A stretch of DNA of 8,322 nt from Methanomassiliicoccaceae archaeon (GCA_016919565.1 JACXTO010000104.1:1-8322); one strand, 5' to 3'; shown: positions 1-5,770, counted from the first letter of the stretch. Notes: a model not told the origin generated them from the letters alone. Numbers and translations are program-made.

Positions 1-138
1 ATAGAACATCACCCCGATCAGAGCGGAATAGGGTTCCCTTCGGCAGGTCTCGGTGTTCCGAACCCAGACCAGGTAGCCAAGCGCGGGAACGACCGCCACC
101 AGGATCAGCACTGCCATCCCAATTAGGTCCAAGGCCAT
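1..138 (-). CDS. Partial membrane protein, probably PrsW-family intramembrane protease (N-terminus only)
   Basis: An open frame begins at ATG 138 and runs off the left edge after 46 codons with no stop. The translation starts MALDLIGMAVLILVAVVPA, a hydrophobic first membrane segment (about residues 4-24), followed by a short polar loop with basic residues, a Cys, an Arg-Arg-Glu-Pro-Tyr stretch (about residues 34-38) and the start of a second hydrophobic segment. A first helix, then a charged loop containing Glu-Pro-Tyr/Trp, then a second helix ending in Phe-Tyr is the usual N-terminus of archaeal PrsW-type proteases, which cleave membrane-bound substrates such as anti-sigma factors in bacteria. 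The catalytic region is outside the window, so the family call is inference. It follows the response regulator on the same strand after a 53-base gap without an oligo-T terminator. No clear ribosome binding site is visible; ATG at codon 8 is an alternative start. Confidence 0.55.
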   Translation of the reverse strand, partial: MALDLIGMAVLILVAVVPALGYLVWVRNTETCRREPYSALIGVMFY

Positions 139-191
139 ATGCTTCAAGTGCTTATTTGAGTGGAATGGATATCAATGTTTGCCGCTCCGCC

Positions 192-1862
192 TCAACCTTC
201 CGAATCCGACCGGTCCAGCCGGTGCACCGTGACCCGGCAGCATCCGTCGTTGTTCGCCAAGGTCTGGCTTACCCCGACCCTGACGTTCCCCAACGCGCGG
301 GCCGCGAACCGGGTGATCAACGCCTTGGTGAGCATGCAGTTGGCAGGGTTGTGGTGCATCCCGTTCTCCCAGGGGCATTTGCTGGCGGTGATCACGATCC
401 GGTCCTCCTCCACTGTGGAATCGAATTGGCCCCCGAGGTCGTTGAACATCTCGACGATGCCGCCCCCGACCTTTTTCAGGTCGGTCGGCTGCCCTTCGCT
501 GAAATAATCCTGGTACAGGGCGTGCTCCAGCTTGTCCGAGACCATTGACACCAGCTTCCGGCGCTCCTCGTCCGGGAGCGACCGCCTCATGAGCAGCGGT
601 ATCAAGGTGTTCACCACCTCGCGAAGCTTCATTCCGGACTCCTGCACCTTGCACCTCTCCGCCTCCCGCTCCGCACTCTCCGCCATGGTGACGTCCCTGG
701 ATATCGATGAGACTGCCACCACCGCCCCATCGGAGTTCCGCACCGGGGAGTAGGTGACGGCGGCGGGTATGCTTCTCCCGTCCTTGGTCCTGAGGACGGT
801 GCGCTGGTTGCTCACCGTCTCGCCGCCGACCACCCTGCCCATGATATCCTTCATCTCCTGCAGACGCTCATCCGGAATGTTGACGAGCGATTGGCCGACG
901 GCCTCGCTCTCGCTGTAGCCGTAGATCTTGGTCGCCGCCTCGTTCCAGGTGCGGACGATCCCATCGAACCCGTAGGTGATGATGGCGTCCGCGGTGTTCT
1001 GGATCAAGCCCTCCAGATAGTCCCGGGTCTCCTGCGCTTGGCTGTAGAGCATGGAATTGTAGATGGTGGAGCCGACCTGGGCGCCGACTATGCCAAGCAG
1101 GCGCTTGTCCTCCTCGTCGAACCAGCCGCCGCTCCTTGCGGTCAGGACCATCACGCCGAGCGGGCGGTCCATGCAGATCAGCGGGACCGAGGCCCAGGAG
1201 CTCCCGCCGGTCCCGTTGTTGCTGGCGGCGAAGGTGATGCGGGAATTCGCCGCATCCTTGACGATCGGATGGTCCAGCGGCAACGCGCCGAACTCCGCGA
1301 TGAACTTCTTGGTGACGCCGATGTGCTGCCTGAGAACAAACTTGCTTTCGTTCTTCAGGTAGATGGCCCCGGAATCGGACTTGAAGTAGCTCATGTTGAG
1401 CGAGAGCAGTTGCTTTAGGACGACATCGAGGTCCATCGTCTTGTCCATCTGGCCTGCCATGTCGTTGAGGAACTTCAGCTGCTCCAGGATCCGCTCCTTC
1501 TCCACCACCAGCCGCTGGTCCTCCATCGCCCCCTCGATCGATTCCAATAGCTGGCCCAGCTTGAACGGCTTCTGGATGTAATCGTAGGAGTGCTTCCGCA
1601 GTGCCTTGATGGCGGTATCCACCGACGGGTGGCCGGTGATGAGCACGACCTTGACCCCAGGTGCGATCTCCTCCACCTTGTCCAGCAATACCGTGCCTGG
1701 GGTGTCTGGAAGGCGGATGTCGAGCACCACGACGTTGAAGAACGACGCGTTAAGGGCCTTCAACCCCTCCTCGGCGGTGCCGGCCGTCACCACTTCGTAG
1801 CCATGGTATCGCAGCAATTGACCGAGAATATCGCGGATGCCTGACTCATCGTCGATCACCAA
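192..1862 (-). CDS. Response regulator: REC-GAF-PAS with cysteine-bearing C-terminal output domain
   Basis: Cytoplasmic signalling protein of about 556 residues. The receiver domain (about 1-115) has the acidic pair D4/D5, phospho-acceptor D48 in VVVLDIRLPD, T76 and K98 in the KPF motif. A helical linker (115-140) leads to a GAF-like domain (about 145-270), then a PAS domain (about 280-393; ADAIITYGFDGIVRTWN and a closing SSISRDVT). The C-terminus (about 400-556) has no histidine-kinase H-box or ATPase motifs and no obvious helix-turn-helix. It carries C496-P-W, N505-P-A-N-C509 and C541-C542. This cysteine pattern resembles the methanogen-specific output domain (MetOD1) of archaeal two-component proteins, recalled from the family and not searched. 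The cognate kinase is not in the window. The coordinate given is TTG 1862, but that removes part of the first receiver strand; ATT at 1877 or 1880 gives the usual N-terminus (PPRILVIDDE) and fits the strong ribosome binding site better. Confidence 0.85.
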   Translation of the reverse strand: MVIDDESGIRDILGQLLRYHGYEVVTAGTAEEGLKALNASFFNVVVLDIRLPDTPGTVLLDKVEEIAPGVKVVLITGHPSVDTAIKALRKHSYDYIQKPFKLGQLLESIEGAMEDQRLVVEKERILEQLKFLNDMAGQMDKTMDLDVVLKQLLSLNMSYFKSDSGAIYLKNESKFVLRQHIGVTKKFIAEFGALPLDHPIVKDAANSRITFAASNNGTGGSSWASVPLICMDRPLGVMVLTARSGGWFDEEDKRLLGIVGAQVGSTIYNSMLYSQAQETRDYLEGLIQNTADAIITYGFDGIVRTWNEAATKIYGYSESEAVGQSLVNIPDERLQEMKDIMGRVVGGETVSNQRTVLRTKDGRSIPAAVTYSPVRNSDGAVVAVSSISRDVTMAESAEREAERCKVQESGMKLREVVNTLIPLLMRRSLPDEERRKLVSMVSDKLEHALYQDYFSEGQPTDLKKVGGGIVEMFNDLGGQFDSTVEEDRIVITASKCPWENGMHHNPANCMLTKALITRFAARALGNVRVGVSQTLANNDGCCRVTVHRLDRSDSEG

Positions 1863-1884
1863 TATCCTCGGGGGAATAATGTCA

Positions 1885-1890
1885 ACCTCC
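1885..1890 (-). promoter_or_regulatory. Strong Shine-Dalgarno (GGAGGT) for the response regulator
   Basis: Read on the minus strand, GGAGGT lies 4 bases before ATT 1880 and 7 bases before ATT 1877, both in frame with the regulator. It lies 22 bases before TTG 1862, too far for normal use. A weaker GAGG at 1866-1869 is 3 bases from TTG 1862 and 6 bases from GTG 1859. An in-frame TGA lies at about 1916-1914, and there is no ATG, GTG or TTG between it and TTG 1862. Confidence 0.6.
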
Positions 1891-1931
1891 CGCCTGCCCG
1901 TTCTTTCCTCGATTCACGCTATCCCACCATC

Positions 1932-1951
1932 ATTATCTTCTTAGATAATAG
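1932..1951 (-). promoter_or_regulatory. Candidate response-regulator promoter/operator: TATA-like box within a 7-bp palindrome
   Basis: ATTATCT and its exact complement AGATAAT are separated by four bases (1932-1938, 1943-1949). On the minus strand CTATTATCT (1951-1943) looks like an archaeal TATA element. A start site about 25 bases downstream would fall near 1921 and give a leader of about 40 bases holding the GGAGGT site. The stem is all weak pairs apart from one G-C and has no oligo-T tail, so a terminator for the upstream gene is unlikely. Confidence 0.35.
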
Positions 1952-1967
1952 ACCTGTCCGCAAAGCC

Positions 1968-3011
1968 TTAGTCCGTCGCCAGATAATTGCCCGACCGGGC
2001 CTTCTTCGTGACCGTGGCCGGGGTGCTCACGAACTCCTTGTCCTCGCCGATGCTGGCGACTATGTCCCTGATCACTGGCGTGAACGGGTCTATGAACGCT
2101 CCCTTGAGCCCCCTGGACTTTATGCGGAACTCGTCCGACTCGAGCACCCCGCCGCCGACTATCACCCTGACCTCCGCGCCCTCGAGCTCTTCGAGCATCT
2201 CCTCGGCGACGCCACACTTCGTCCCCAACCTCTGCACGTCGATCACCGCCACCTCATCAAACCCGATGTCCTTGAACTTCCGGATCGCCCCCCGGATGGT
2301 CGCTGGGCCGGTGTTCGCCCTTCTCCAGATGACCTCGCCATTCGCTACCTGGACGCAGGGGACGCAGCGGTCCGACAATGCGAACAGCTCTTCGAAGAGA
2401 CTGAGCGAACTGCAGAGCGAGCTGTCCACCAATGCCCTCGAGACCTCGATGGCGAAGGCGTCATAAAGGTCCGCCTCGGACCTGATCCCCAGATCGAGCC
2501 AGACATCAAACTTGTGTTTCACTAGCTCGCGAAGGACCCGGAAGTTAGGCTGTCCGTTCTTCACGCCGGACAGGTCCATAAGCAGGATATCTGAGGCGTT
2601 GTACCTCTGGCCGGAGACCGCCCTCCAATAGCGGTCGAAGGGGACATGGTAGTCGTTCCGGTCCATGGTTGTGCCGTCCCAGCGCAGGTCAACGACCTCC
2701 GCCAGCTTGAGGATCGGGATGTCTATCCTGCCAATTGATAGCAGCGGCCTGGTGTCGACCGGAAGGATCGGCACGGTGGAGAATTCGGGCCTGATCCGCT
2801 CTTGATCTTTGTCCTTGATCTTGCTCTGACGGAAAAGTATCCATTCCTCGGACGAAGTGAAGGACAGCGGCACGGCACTCTTGCCGCAGGCCCGGCAGCG
2901 AAAGGTGCGATCGTCATTGTCGACGGCCATCGGCCCTTCAAACAATACCCGTGGCTCGATGTCTCTTGAACCGCAATTGGGACAGGCGTAGATGGTCTTA
3001 GTGCGTGTCAT
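1968..3011 (-). CDS. Zinc-ribbon fused to HisA/HisF-related TIM-barrel protein, function unknown
   Basis: 347-residue soluble protein starting at ATG 3011 and ending in TAA. Residues 1-50 form a zinc ribbon with C10-x2-C13 and C39-x2-C42. From about residue 75 the sequence follows the uncharacterised HisA-related archaeal family (COG1411-like). It has PILPVDTRP, then VVDLRWDG and a following Tyr-His-Val-Pro stretch (105-124), LLMDLSGVKNGQPNF (143-157), AVIDVQRLGTKCG (255-267), VIVGGGVLESDEF (283-295) and GAFIDPFTPVI (304-314). True HisA isomerises ProFAR in histidine synthesis. Here the usual glycine-rich segment after the first Asp is degenerate (WDGTTMD), and the C-terminal phosphate-binding strand reads FIDPF. 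No histidine genes are nearby, so a HisA role is not supported. It lies 47 bases after the flavoprotein gene on the same strand and is probably co-transcribed. No strong ribosome binding site is visible before ATG 3011. Confidence 0.8.
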   Translation of the reverse strand: MTRTKTIYACPNCGSRDIEPRVLFEGPMAVDNDDRTFRCRACGKSAVPLSFTSSEEWILFRQSKIKDKDQERIRPEFSTVPILPVDTRPLLSIGRIDIPILKLAEVVDLRWDGTTMDRNDYHVPFDRYWRAVSGQRYNASDILLMDLSGVKNGQPNFRVLRELVKHKFDVWLDLGIRSEADLYDAFAIEVSRALVDSSLCSSLSLFEELFALSDRCVPCVQVANGEVIWRRANTGPATIRGAIRKFKDIGFDEVAVIDVQRLGTKCGVAEEMLEELEGAEVRVIVGGGVLESDEFRIKSRGLKGAFIDPFTPVIRDIVASIGEDKEFVSTPATVTKKARSGNYLATD

Positions 3012-3058
3012 CTCAGAGCCGAGAAGGCCGCCATTCCAGAAATACTTTCAGAATCTCG

Positions 3059-3634
3059 TTAGACGGTCAGGTAACGGTCCGCCTCCTCCAACGCCCCTTT
3101 CGCTTGGACCATCTTCCGAACGTCCATATTCGGCTCGACGCCGCCGATGATGTAGGAATGGTAGTCGTCGAACTCCAGCAGCTTGACGAGGAGCCTGAAG
3201 TAGCGCGTGAGGATGTAGTTGTAGAGCTTGTCCCCATTGGCCATCCCGCAGGTCATCAGCAGCATGACCCGCTTTCCCGGCGCCAATCTGGTCTTGAACT
3301 CCTTCGAGCCGTCGCCCGGCGCCAGGAGGCAGTAGAGCCGGTCCGCCATGCATTTCATCAGCCCCGTCTCGTCGCCCATGTAAACTGGCGAGCCGAGGAG
3401 GACGAACTCGGACTCCTGTATCGCCTCGATCACCTGGGACATGTCGTCCCTTTGAGCGCAGGTCTGGTTCGTCTTGCAGTTCTGGCACCCTTTGCAGTCG
3501 GCGACGTGCATGTCGACCAGGTTATAGAACTTGGTCTCGATGCCCTTCTTCTCTGCCAAGGCCACGATCTCCTTCAGCATGGCCGAGGTGTTGCCGTCCT
3601 TTCGCGGGCTCCCGTTCACAGCCACTAATTTCAT
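3059..3634 (-). CDS. Iron-sulfur flavoprotein (Isf type), NADPH-dependent FMN reductase fold
   Basis: 191-residue flavodoxin-like protein starting MKLVAVNGSPRK. The FMN phosphate loop is GSPRKDGNT (8-16), and GSPVYMG (81-87) is the usual isoalloxazine-contacting loop. C47-x2-C50-x2-C53-x5-C59 is the compact cysteine motif that holds a [4Fe-4S] cluster in Methanosarcina-type Isf. Such proteins pass electrons between ferredoxin or other one-electron carriers and FMN, and some reduce oxygen or peroxide; the substrate here is unknown. Further cysteines at C95, C102 and C129 are not part of the motif. ATG 3634 is preferred over ATG 3670: GGTG lies 4 bases upstream of it, the family begins directly at MKL, and a TATA-like box overlaps the upstream ATG. 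It is divergent from the Hdr/Mvh-like gene, with about 160 bases between the preferred starts, and heads the minus-strand run that continues into the HisA-like gene. Confidence 0.9.
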   Translation of the reverse strand: MKLVAVNGSPRKDGNTSAMLKEIVALAEKKGIETKFYNLVDMHVADCKGCQNCKTNQTCAQRDDMSQVIEAIQESEFVLLGSPVYMGDETGLMKCMADRLYCLLAPGDGSKEFKTRLAPGKRVMLLMTCGMANGDKLYNYILTRYFRLLVKLLEFDDYHSYIIGGVEPNMDVRKMVQAKGALEEADRYLTV

Positions 3635-3638
3635 GATA

Positions 3639-3675
3639 CACCCGATGCCGGGAACAGCCTTACGGGGCATAATAG
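3639..3675 (-). promoter_or_regulatory. Candidate promoter and ribosome binding site of the iron-sulfur flavoprotein gene
   Basis: On the minus strand CTATTATG (3675-3668) is TATA-like and would place transcription start near 3645, about 10 bases before ATG 3634. GGTG at 3642-3639 complements the archaeal 16S rRNA 3' end. The symmetric ATATATA at 3732-3738 could also serve this direction from further upstream. Confidence 0.35.
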
Positions 3676-3726
3676 GGTTGCGCTCGTCCTGCGCCTATTC
3701 TTCTGATGGTCCGCGAAATTTTCAGT

Positions 3727-3740
3727 TCAAGATATATACA
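3727..3740 (+). promoter_or_regulatory. TATA box for the Hdr/Mvh-like gene
   Basis: AAGATATATACA contains ATATATA (3732-3738), the clearest archaeal TATA element in the window. Archaeal transcription usually starts about 25 bases downstream, near 3760, which lies after ATG 3751 but before ATG 3796. This is the main reason for preferring 3796 as the translation start. Confidence 0.55.
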
Positions 3741-3795
3741 GCCTCCATGAATGAAGAAAGCTGATTGTGACGAGAGATTTCGAGCAGTGAACCCT

Positions 3796-4968
3796 ATGGA
3801 CGGCATCAGCGCAAATCCCCGGACCGGCGTCTTCCTCTGCACCTGCGGAGGCGCGATTCCCCTGACGATCGATATCAGACACCTCGAGAAAGAGGCCAAG
3901 GGCATGAGCGGCGTGGTGCACGCCTCCACCACCGATTTCCTCTGTCATCCAGAGAGCAGGAAGAGGATCACCGAAACGATCGTGAGCGAGCGATTGGACC
4001 GAGTGGCGATCGCCGCCTGCTCGCCGCTGATATACGGCAAGGAGTTCCGCGAGGCGGCCGAGCAAGGCAAGGTGAAAGGCTGCCTCATGGAGATGGCGAA
4101 CATCAGGGAGCAGTGCGCCTTCATCCATGACGAAAAGGGGAAGGCGACGGAGAAGGCGGCGGTCATCGTCAGCGCGGCGGTCGCCAAGCTCGCGGCCACG
4201 GGTGAAAAGGAGGGCGACAACAAAGCCTTGGTCAAGTCTGAGGCCTGCTCCGGATGCGGAGTGTGCCTGTCCACCTGCCGGGTTAGCGCCGTCCGGCTTA
4301 TCGACGACCCCGGCCGCCCAGGGCGGAAGGTAGCTTCAGTCGACCCGAAGATGTGCGAGGGCTGCGGCGCCTGCGTGGCCGCCTGCCCATCGGCGGCGAT
4401 GGACCAGAGCTGCTTCTCCAACATAGAGGTCACGGCGGAGATAGACGCCATTACGCCGGTCCGCGCGACGGAGGACGAGGGCTATCCCAACATCGTCGTT
4501 TTCGCATGCAATTGGTGCTCGTATGCCGCCGGAGACCTGGCAGGCATCAAGCGGCTTCAGAGCCAGGCGTCGTTCAAGGTGATCCGCACCATGTGCTCGG
4601 CAAGGGTCGACCCGGAATGGGTAATGCGCGCCCTGTCGCGCGGGGCGGACGGCGTCCTGATACTGGCCGGTAAGCCAGGGAGATGCCATTACGAGGTGGG
4701 CAGCATCCGCACCAACCGGCGTATGCTGCTGCTGAAGGAGGTCATCCACCAACTTGGGTTCGACCAGTCCAGGTTCAGGACCGCGTTCGTTGACTCGGAC
4801 CAGCCGGAGCTGTACCAGCAGGAGATCGAAATGTTCATCCAGAAGATCAAGGAGATCGGCCCGAACCCCACCAGGACACCAGAGCCGGGCGAGCGGGTCT
4901 ATTCCACAGACTACCAGTTCGGGAGCGGCATCTCCGAGGCCGCGATGAGGGCCAGGGACCTGATCTGA
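3796..4968 (+). CDS. HdrA N-terminal domain + two [4Fe-4S] clusters + MvhD domain fusion, lacking the FAD domain
   Basis: Soluble electron-transfer protein of 390 residues from ATG 3796 (405 from ATG 3751; numbering here is from 3751). Residues 26-148 match the HdrA N-terminal domain: GVFLCTCGG, C65, IAACSP (88-92), MANIREQC (115-122) and KATEKA. In normal HdrA a thioredoxin-reductase-like FAD domain of several hundred residues follows; here the chain goes straight to the ferredoxin part, C166-x2-C169-x2-C172-x3-C176 and C202-x2-C205-x2-C208-x3-C212-P, then SNIEVTAEIDAI as in the HdrA C-terminus. Residues 245-375 match MvhD, the hydrogenase-Hdr linker: CNWCSYAAGDLAG (253-265), IRTMCSARVDP (279-288) and RCHYEVG (311-317). 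Without FAD it cannot bifurcate electrons by the HdrA mechanism; it probably relays electrons between an unknown donor and an HdrBC- or HdrD-like partner (inference). Oligo-T terminators follow. The gene stands alone on this strand. Confidence 0.9.
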   Translation: MDGISANPRTGVFLCTCGGAIPLTIDIRHLEKEAKGMSGVVHASTTDFLCHPESRKRITETIVSERLDRVAIAACSPLIYGKEFREAAEQGKVKGCLMEMANIREQCAFIHDEKGKATEKAAVIVSAAVAKLAATGEKEGDNKALVKSEACSGCGVCLSTCRVSAVRLIDDPGRPGRKVASVDPKMCEGCGACVAACPSAAMDQSCFSNIEVTAEIDAITPVRATEDEGYPNIVVFACNWCSYAAGDLAGIKRLQSQASFKVIRTMCSARVDPEWVMRALSRGADGVLILAGKPGRCHYEVGSIRTNRRMLLLKEVIHQLGFDQSRFRTAFVDSDQPELYQQEIEMFIQKIKEIGPNPTRTPEPGERVYSTDYQFGSGISEAAMRARDLI

Positions 4969-5012
4969 GGCGGAGTGTTGCATTTGCCGGGAATCAAACA
5001 TCGGCCTGCCTA

Positions 5013-5119
5013 GATTATTATCGTTTGCTCCAATAAGTTAAAGACGCTTCCTTGATTTTTCTGGTGCAACCTCTCTCATTTTTTTCTGAATAATTGCACG
5101 GTAATTATGATTATTATCG
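5013..5119 (+). repeat. 11-bp direct repeat GATTATTATCG, two copies
   Basis: GATTATTATCG occurs at 5013-5023 and 5109-5119, 96 bases apart in the noncoding stretch between the Hdr/Mvh-like and SOUL genes. A CCAATaA-type segment follows each copy (CCAATAA at about 5030, CCAATTA at 5120). The copies flank the terminator region. This AT-rich spacer (4969-5176) holds no gene that I can support. Confidence 0.45.
5056..5085 (+). terminator. Oligo-T transcription terminator(s) after the Hdr/Mvh-like gene
   Basis: Two T-runs, T5 at 5056-5060 and T7 at 5079-5085, lie 88-117 bases after the stop at 4968. Archaeal RNA polymerase commonly terminates at such oligo-T tracts without needing a hairpin. A short inverted pair GTGCAA/TTGCAC (5064-5069, 5094-5099) surrounds the second run, but the loop is 24 bases and may be chance. 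Confidence 0.55.
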
Positions 5120-5123
5120 CCAA

Positions 5124-5154
5124 TTAACGTCGTTAACTATTTATTCTTTAATAA
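5124..5154 (+). promoter_or_regulatory. SOUL gene promoter with adjacent 13-bp palindrome
   Basis: TTAACG-T-CGTTAA (5124-5136) is a perfect palindrome directly abutting the TATA-like TATTTATT (5138-5145). Start of transcription would fall near 5168, about 9 bases before ATG 5177, giving a nearly leaderless transcript with no clear Shine-Dalgarno site. A palindrome at the BRE/TATA position is well placed for a repressor or activator. Confidence 0.45.
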
Positions 5155-5176
5155 GGCGAGCCCCCTAGAGAGATCC

Positions 5177-5710
5177 ATGACGGAGTCGGTTCGCTACGAG
5201 GTAACAAAGACAATTGAGAAGATAGAGATTCGCAGATATCCCAAGCTCATCCTAGCGATGGTAAAAGGGTTGGACGATTCCGTTTCCTTCCAGATACTCT
5301 TCAATTACATCAGCGGTAACAATCAACCGAATCGCAAGATCGTTATGACGGCCCCTGTGATATCCAGCACCGGATCGGGGAGGAAGATTGCCATGACATC
5401 ACCAGTGCTGTCGACCGATTCAGAATTTTCGTTCATCTTGCCCGCCGAATTCTCGCCTGAGACGGTACCAGTGCCTCTAGATCCACGACTCCGATTGGAA
5501 GAGATTCCAGAACGTACATTGGCAGTCATTCGCTTTCATGGGGTTGCTCGCGGAGATCTGGTGGAACGCAAGCGAACAGAGCTCCTATCCGTCCTCAATG
5601 GAAACGGAATGAAGCTAAAACGAGAGTCTTTCCTGATGCGCTATAATCCGCCCTTCATGCCGGGATTCGTTCGACGGAACGAGATAGCAGTGGAAATCGC
5701 CGAGGATTGA
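5177..5710 (+). CDS. SOUL-family heme-binding protein
   Basis: 177-residue protein with no signal peptide or membrane segment, matching the SOUL/HBP family along its whole length. Visible motifs are YEVTKTIEKIEIRRYP (8-23), FNYISGNNQPNRKIVMTAPV (42-61), the repeated KIAMTSPV (70-77), FSFILP (84-89), the P-x-P-L-D-P stretch near 99-103, AVIRFHG (115-121), YNPPFMPGFVRRNEIAVEI (155-173). Family members bind heme or tetrapyrroles, though many lack proven function; the heme ligand is not fixed across the family. A role in heme or tetrapyrrole handling is therefore tentative. Its GC content is visibly lower than that of the flanking genes (28 of 60 bases in 5221-5280) and its codon choice is less GC-biased, which suggests a different history or transfer. 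It stands alone, with its own promoter, and faces the ABC operon. Confidence 0.93.
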   Translation: MTESVRYEVTKTIEKIEIRRYPKLILAMVKGLDDSVSFQILFNYISGNNQPNRKIVMTAPVISSTGSGRKIAMTSPVLSTDSEFSFILPAEFSPETVPVPLDPRLRLEEIPERTLAVIRFHGVARGDLVERKRTELLSVLNGNGMKLKRESFLMRYNPPFMPGFVRRNEIAVEIAED

Positions 5711-5744
5711 TCAAACTGTAAACTTGCATCGGCATCCAGATATG

Positions 5745-5770
5745 TAATTTTTAAAATCACAACAAAAATG
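5745..5770. terminator. Bidirectional terminator between the SOUL gene and the ABC operon
   Basis: The convergent intergenic stretch (5711-5859) contains T5 at 5748-5752 for plus-strand transcripts and, read on the minus strand, T5 from A5 at 5764-5768 and a further T4 from A4 at 5753-5756. ATTTTTAAAAT (5747-5757) is close to self-complementary. No gene is supported in the rest of this stretch. Confidence 0.45.

Noticed and set aside
156..548. Plus-strand open frames opposite the response regulator, including further ones at 891-1418 and 1590-1844
   Set aside because: They lie antisense to a gene with clear REC, GAF and PAS motifs and show low-complexity, Arg/Pro/Ala-rich translations without recognisable domains.
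1968..3011. Calling the HisA-like gene a histidine biosynthesis hisA
   Set aside because: It has a zinc-ribbon fusion, altered barrel motifs and no histidine genes around it; only a distant HisA relationship is supported.
3005..3628. 207-codon plus-strand frame opposite the iron-sulfur flavoprotein gene
   Set aside because: The minus-strand gene has exact FMN and Fe-S motifs; the plus frame has none and is a GC-driven shadow.
3747..3764. Five-codon frame (MNEES) overlapping the upstream ATG of the Hdr/Mvh-like gene as a leader peptide
   Set aside because: The TATA box places transcription start after it, and no ribosome binding site is present.
4336..5001. 221-codon minus-strand frame opposite the Hdr/Mvh-like gene
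   Set aside because: The plus strand carries all the cluster motifs; the antisense translation shows no domain and a composition typical of reverse frames.
5064..5099. GTGCAA/TTGCAC inverted pair as an RNA hairpin
   Set aside because: Only six pairs with a 24-base loop; likely chance beside a T-run that can terminate by itself.
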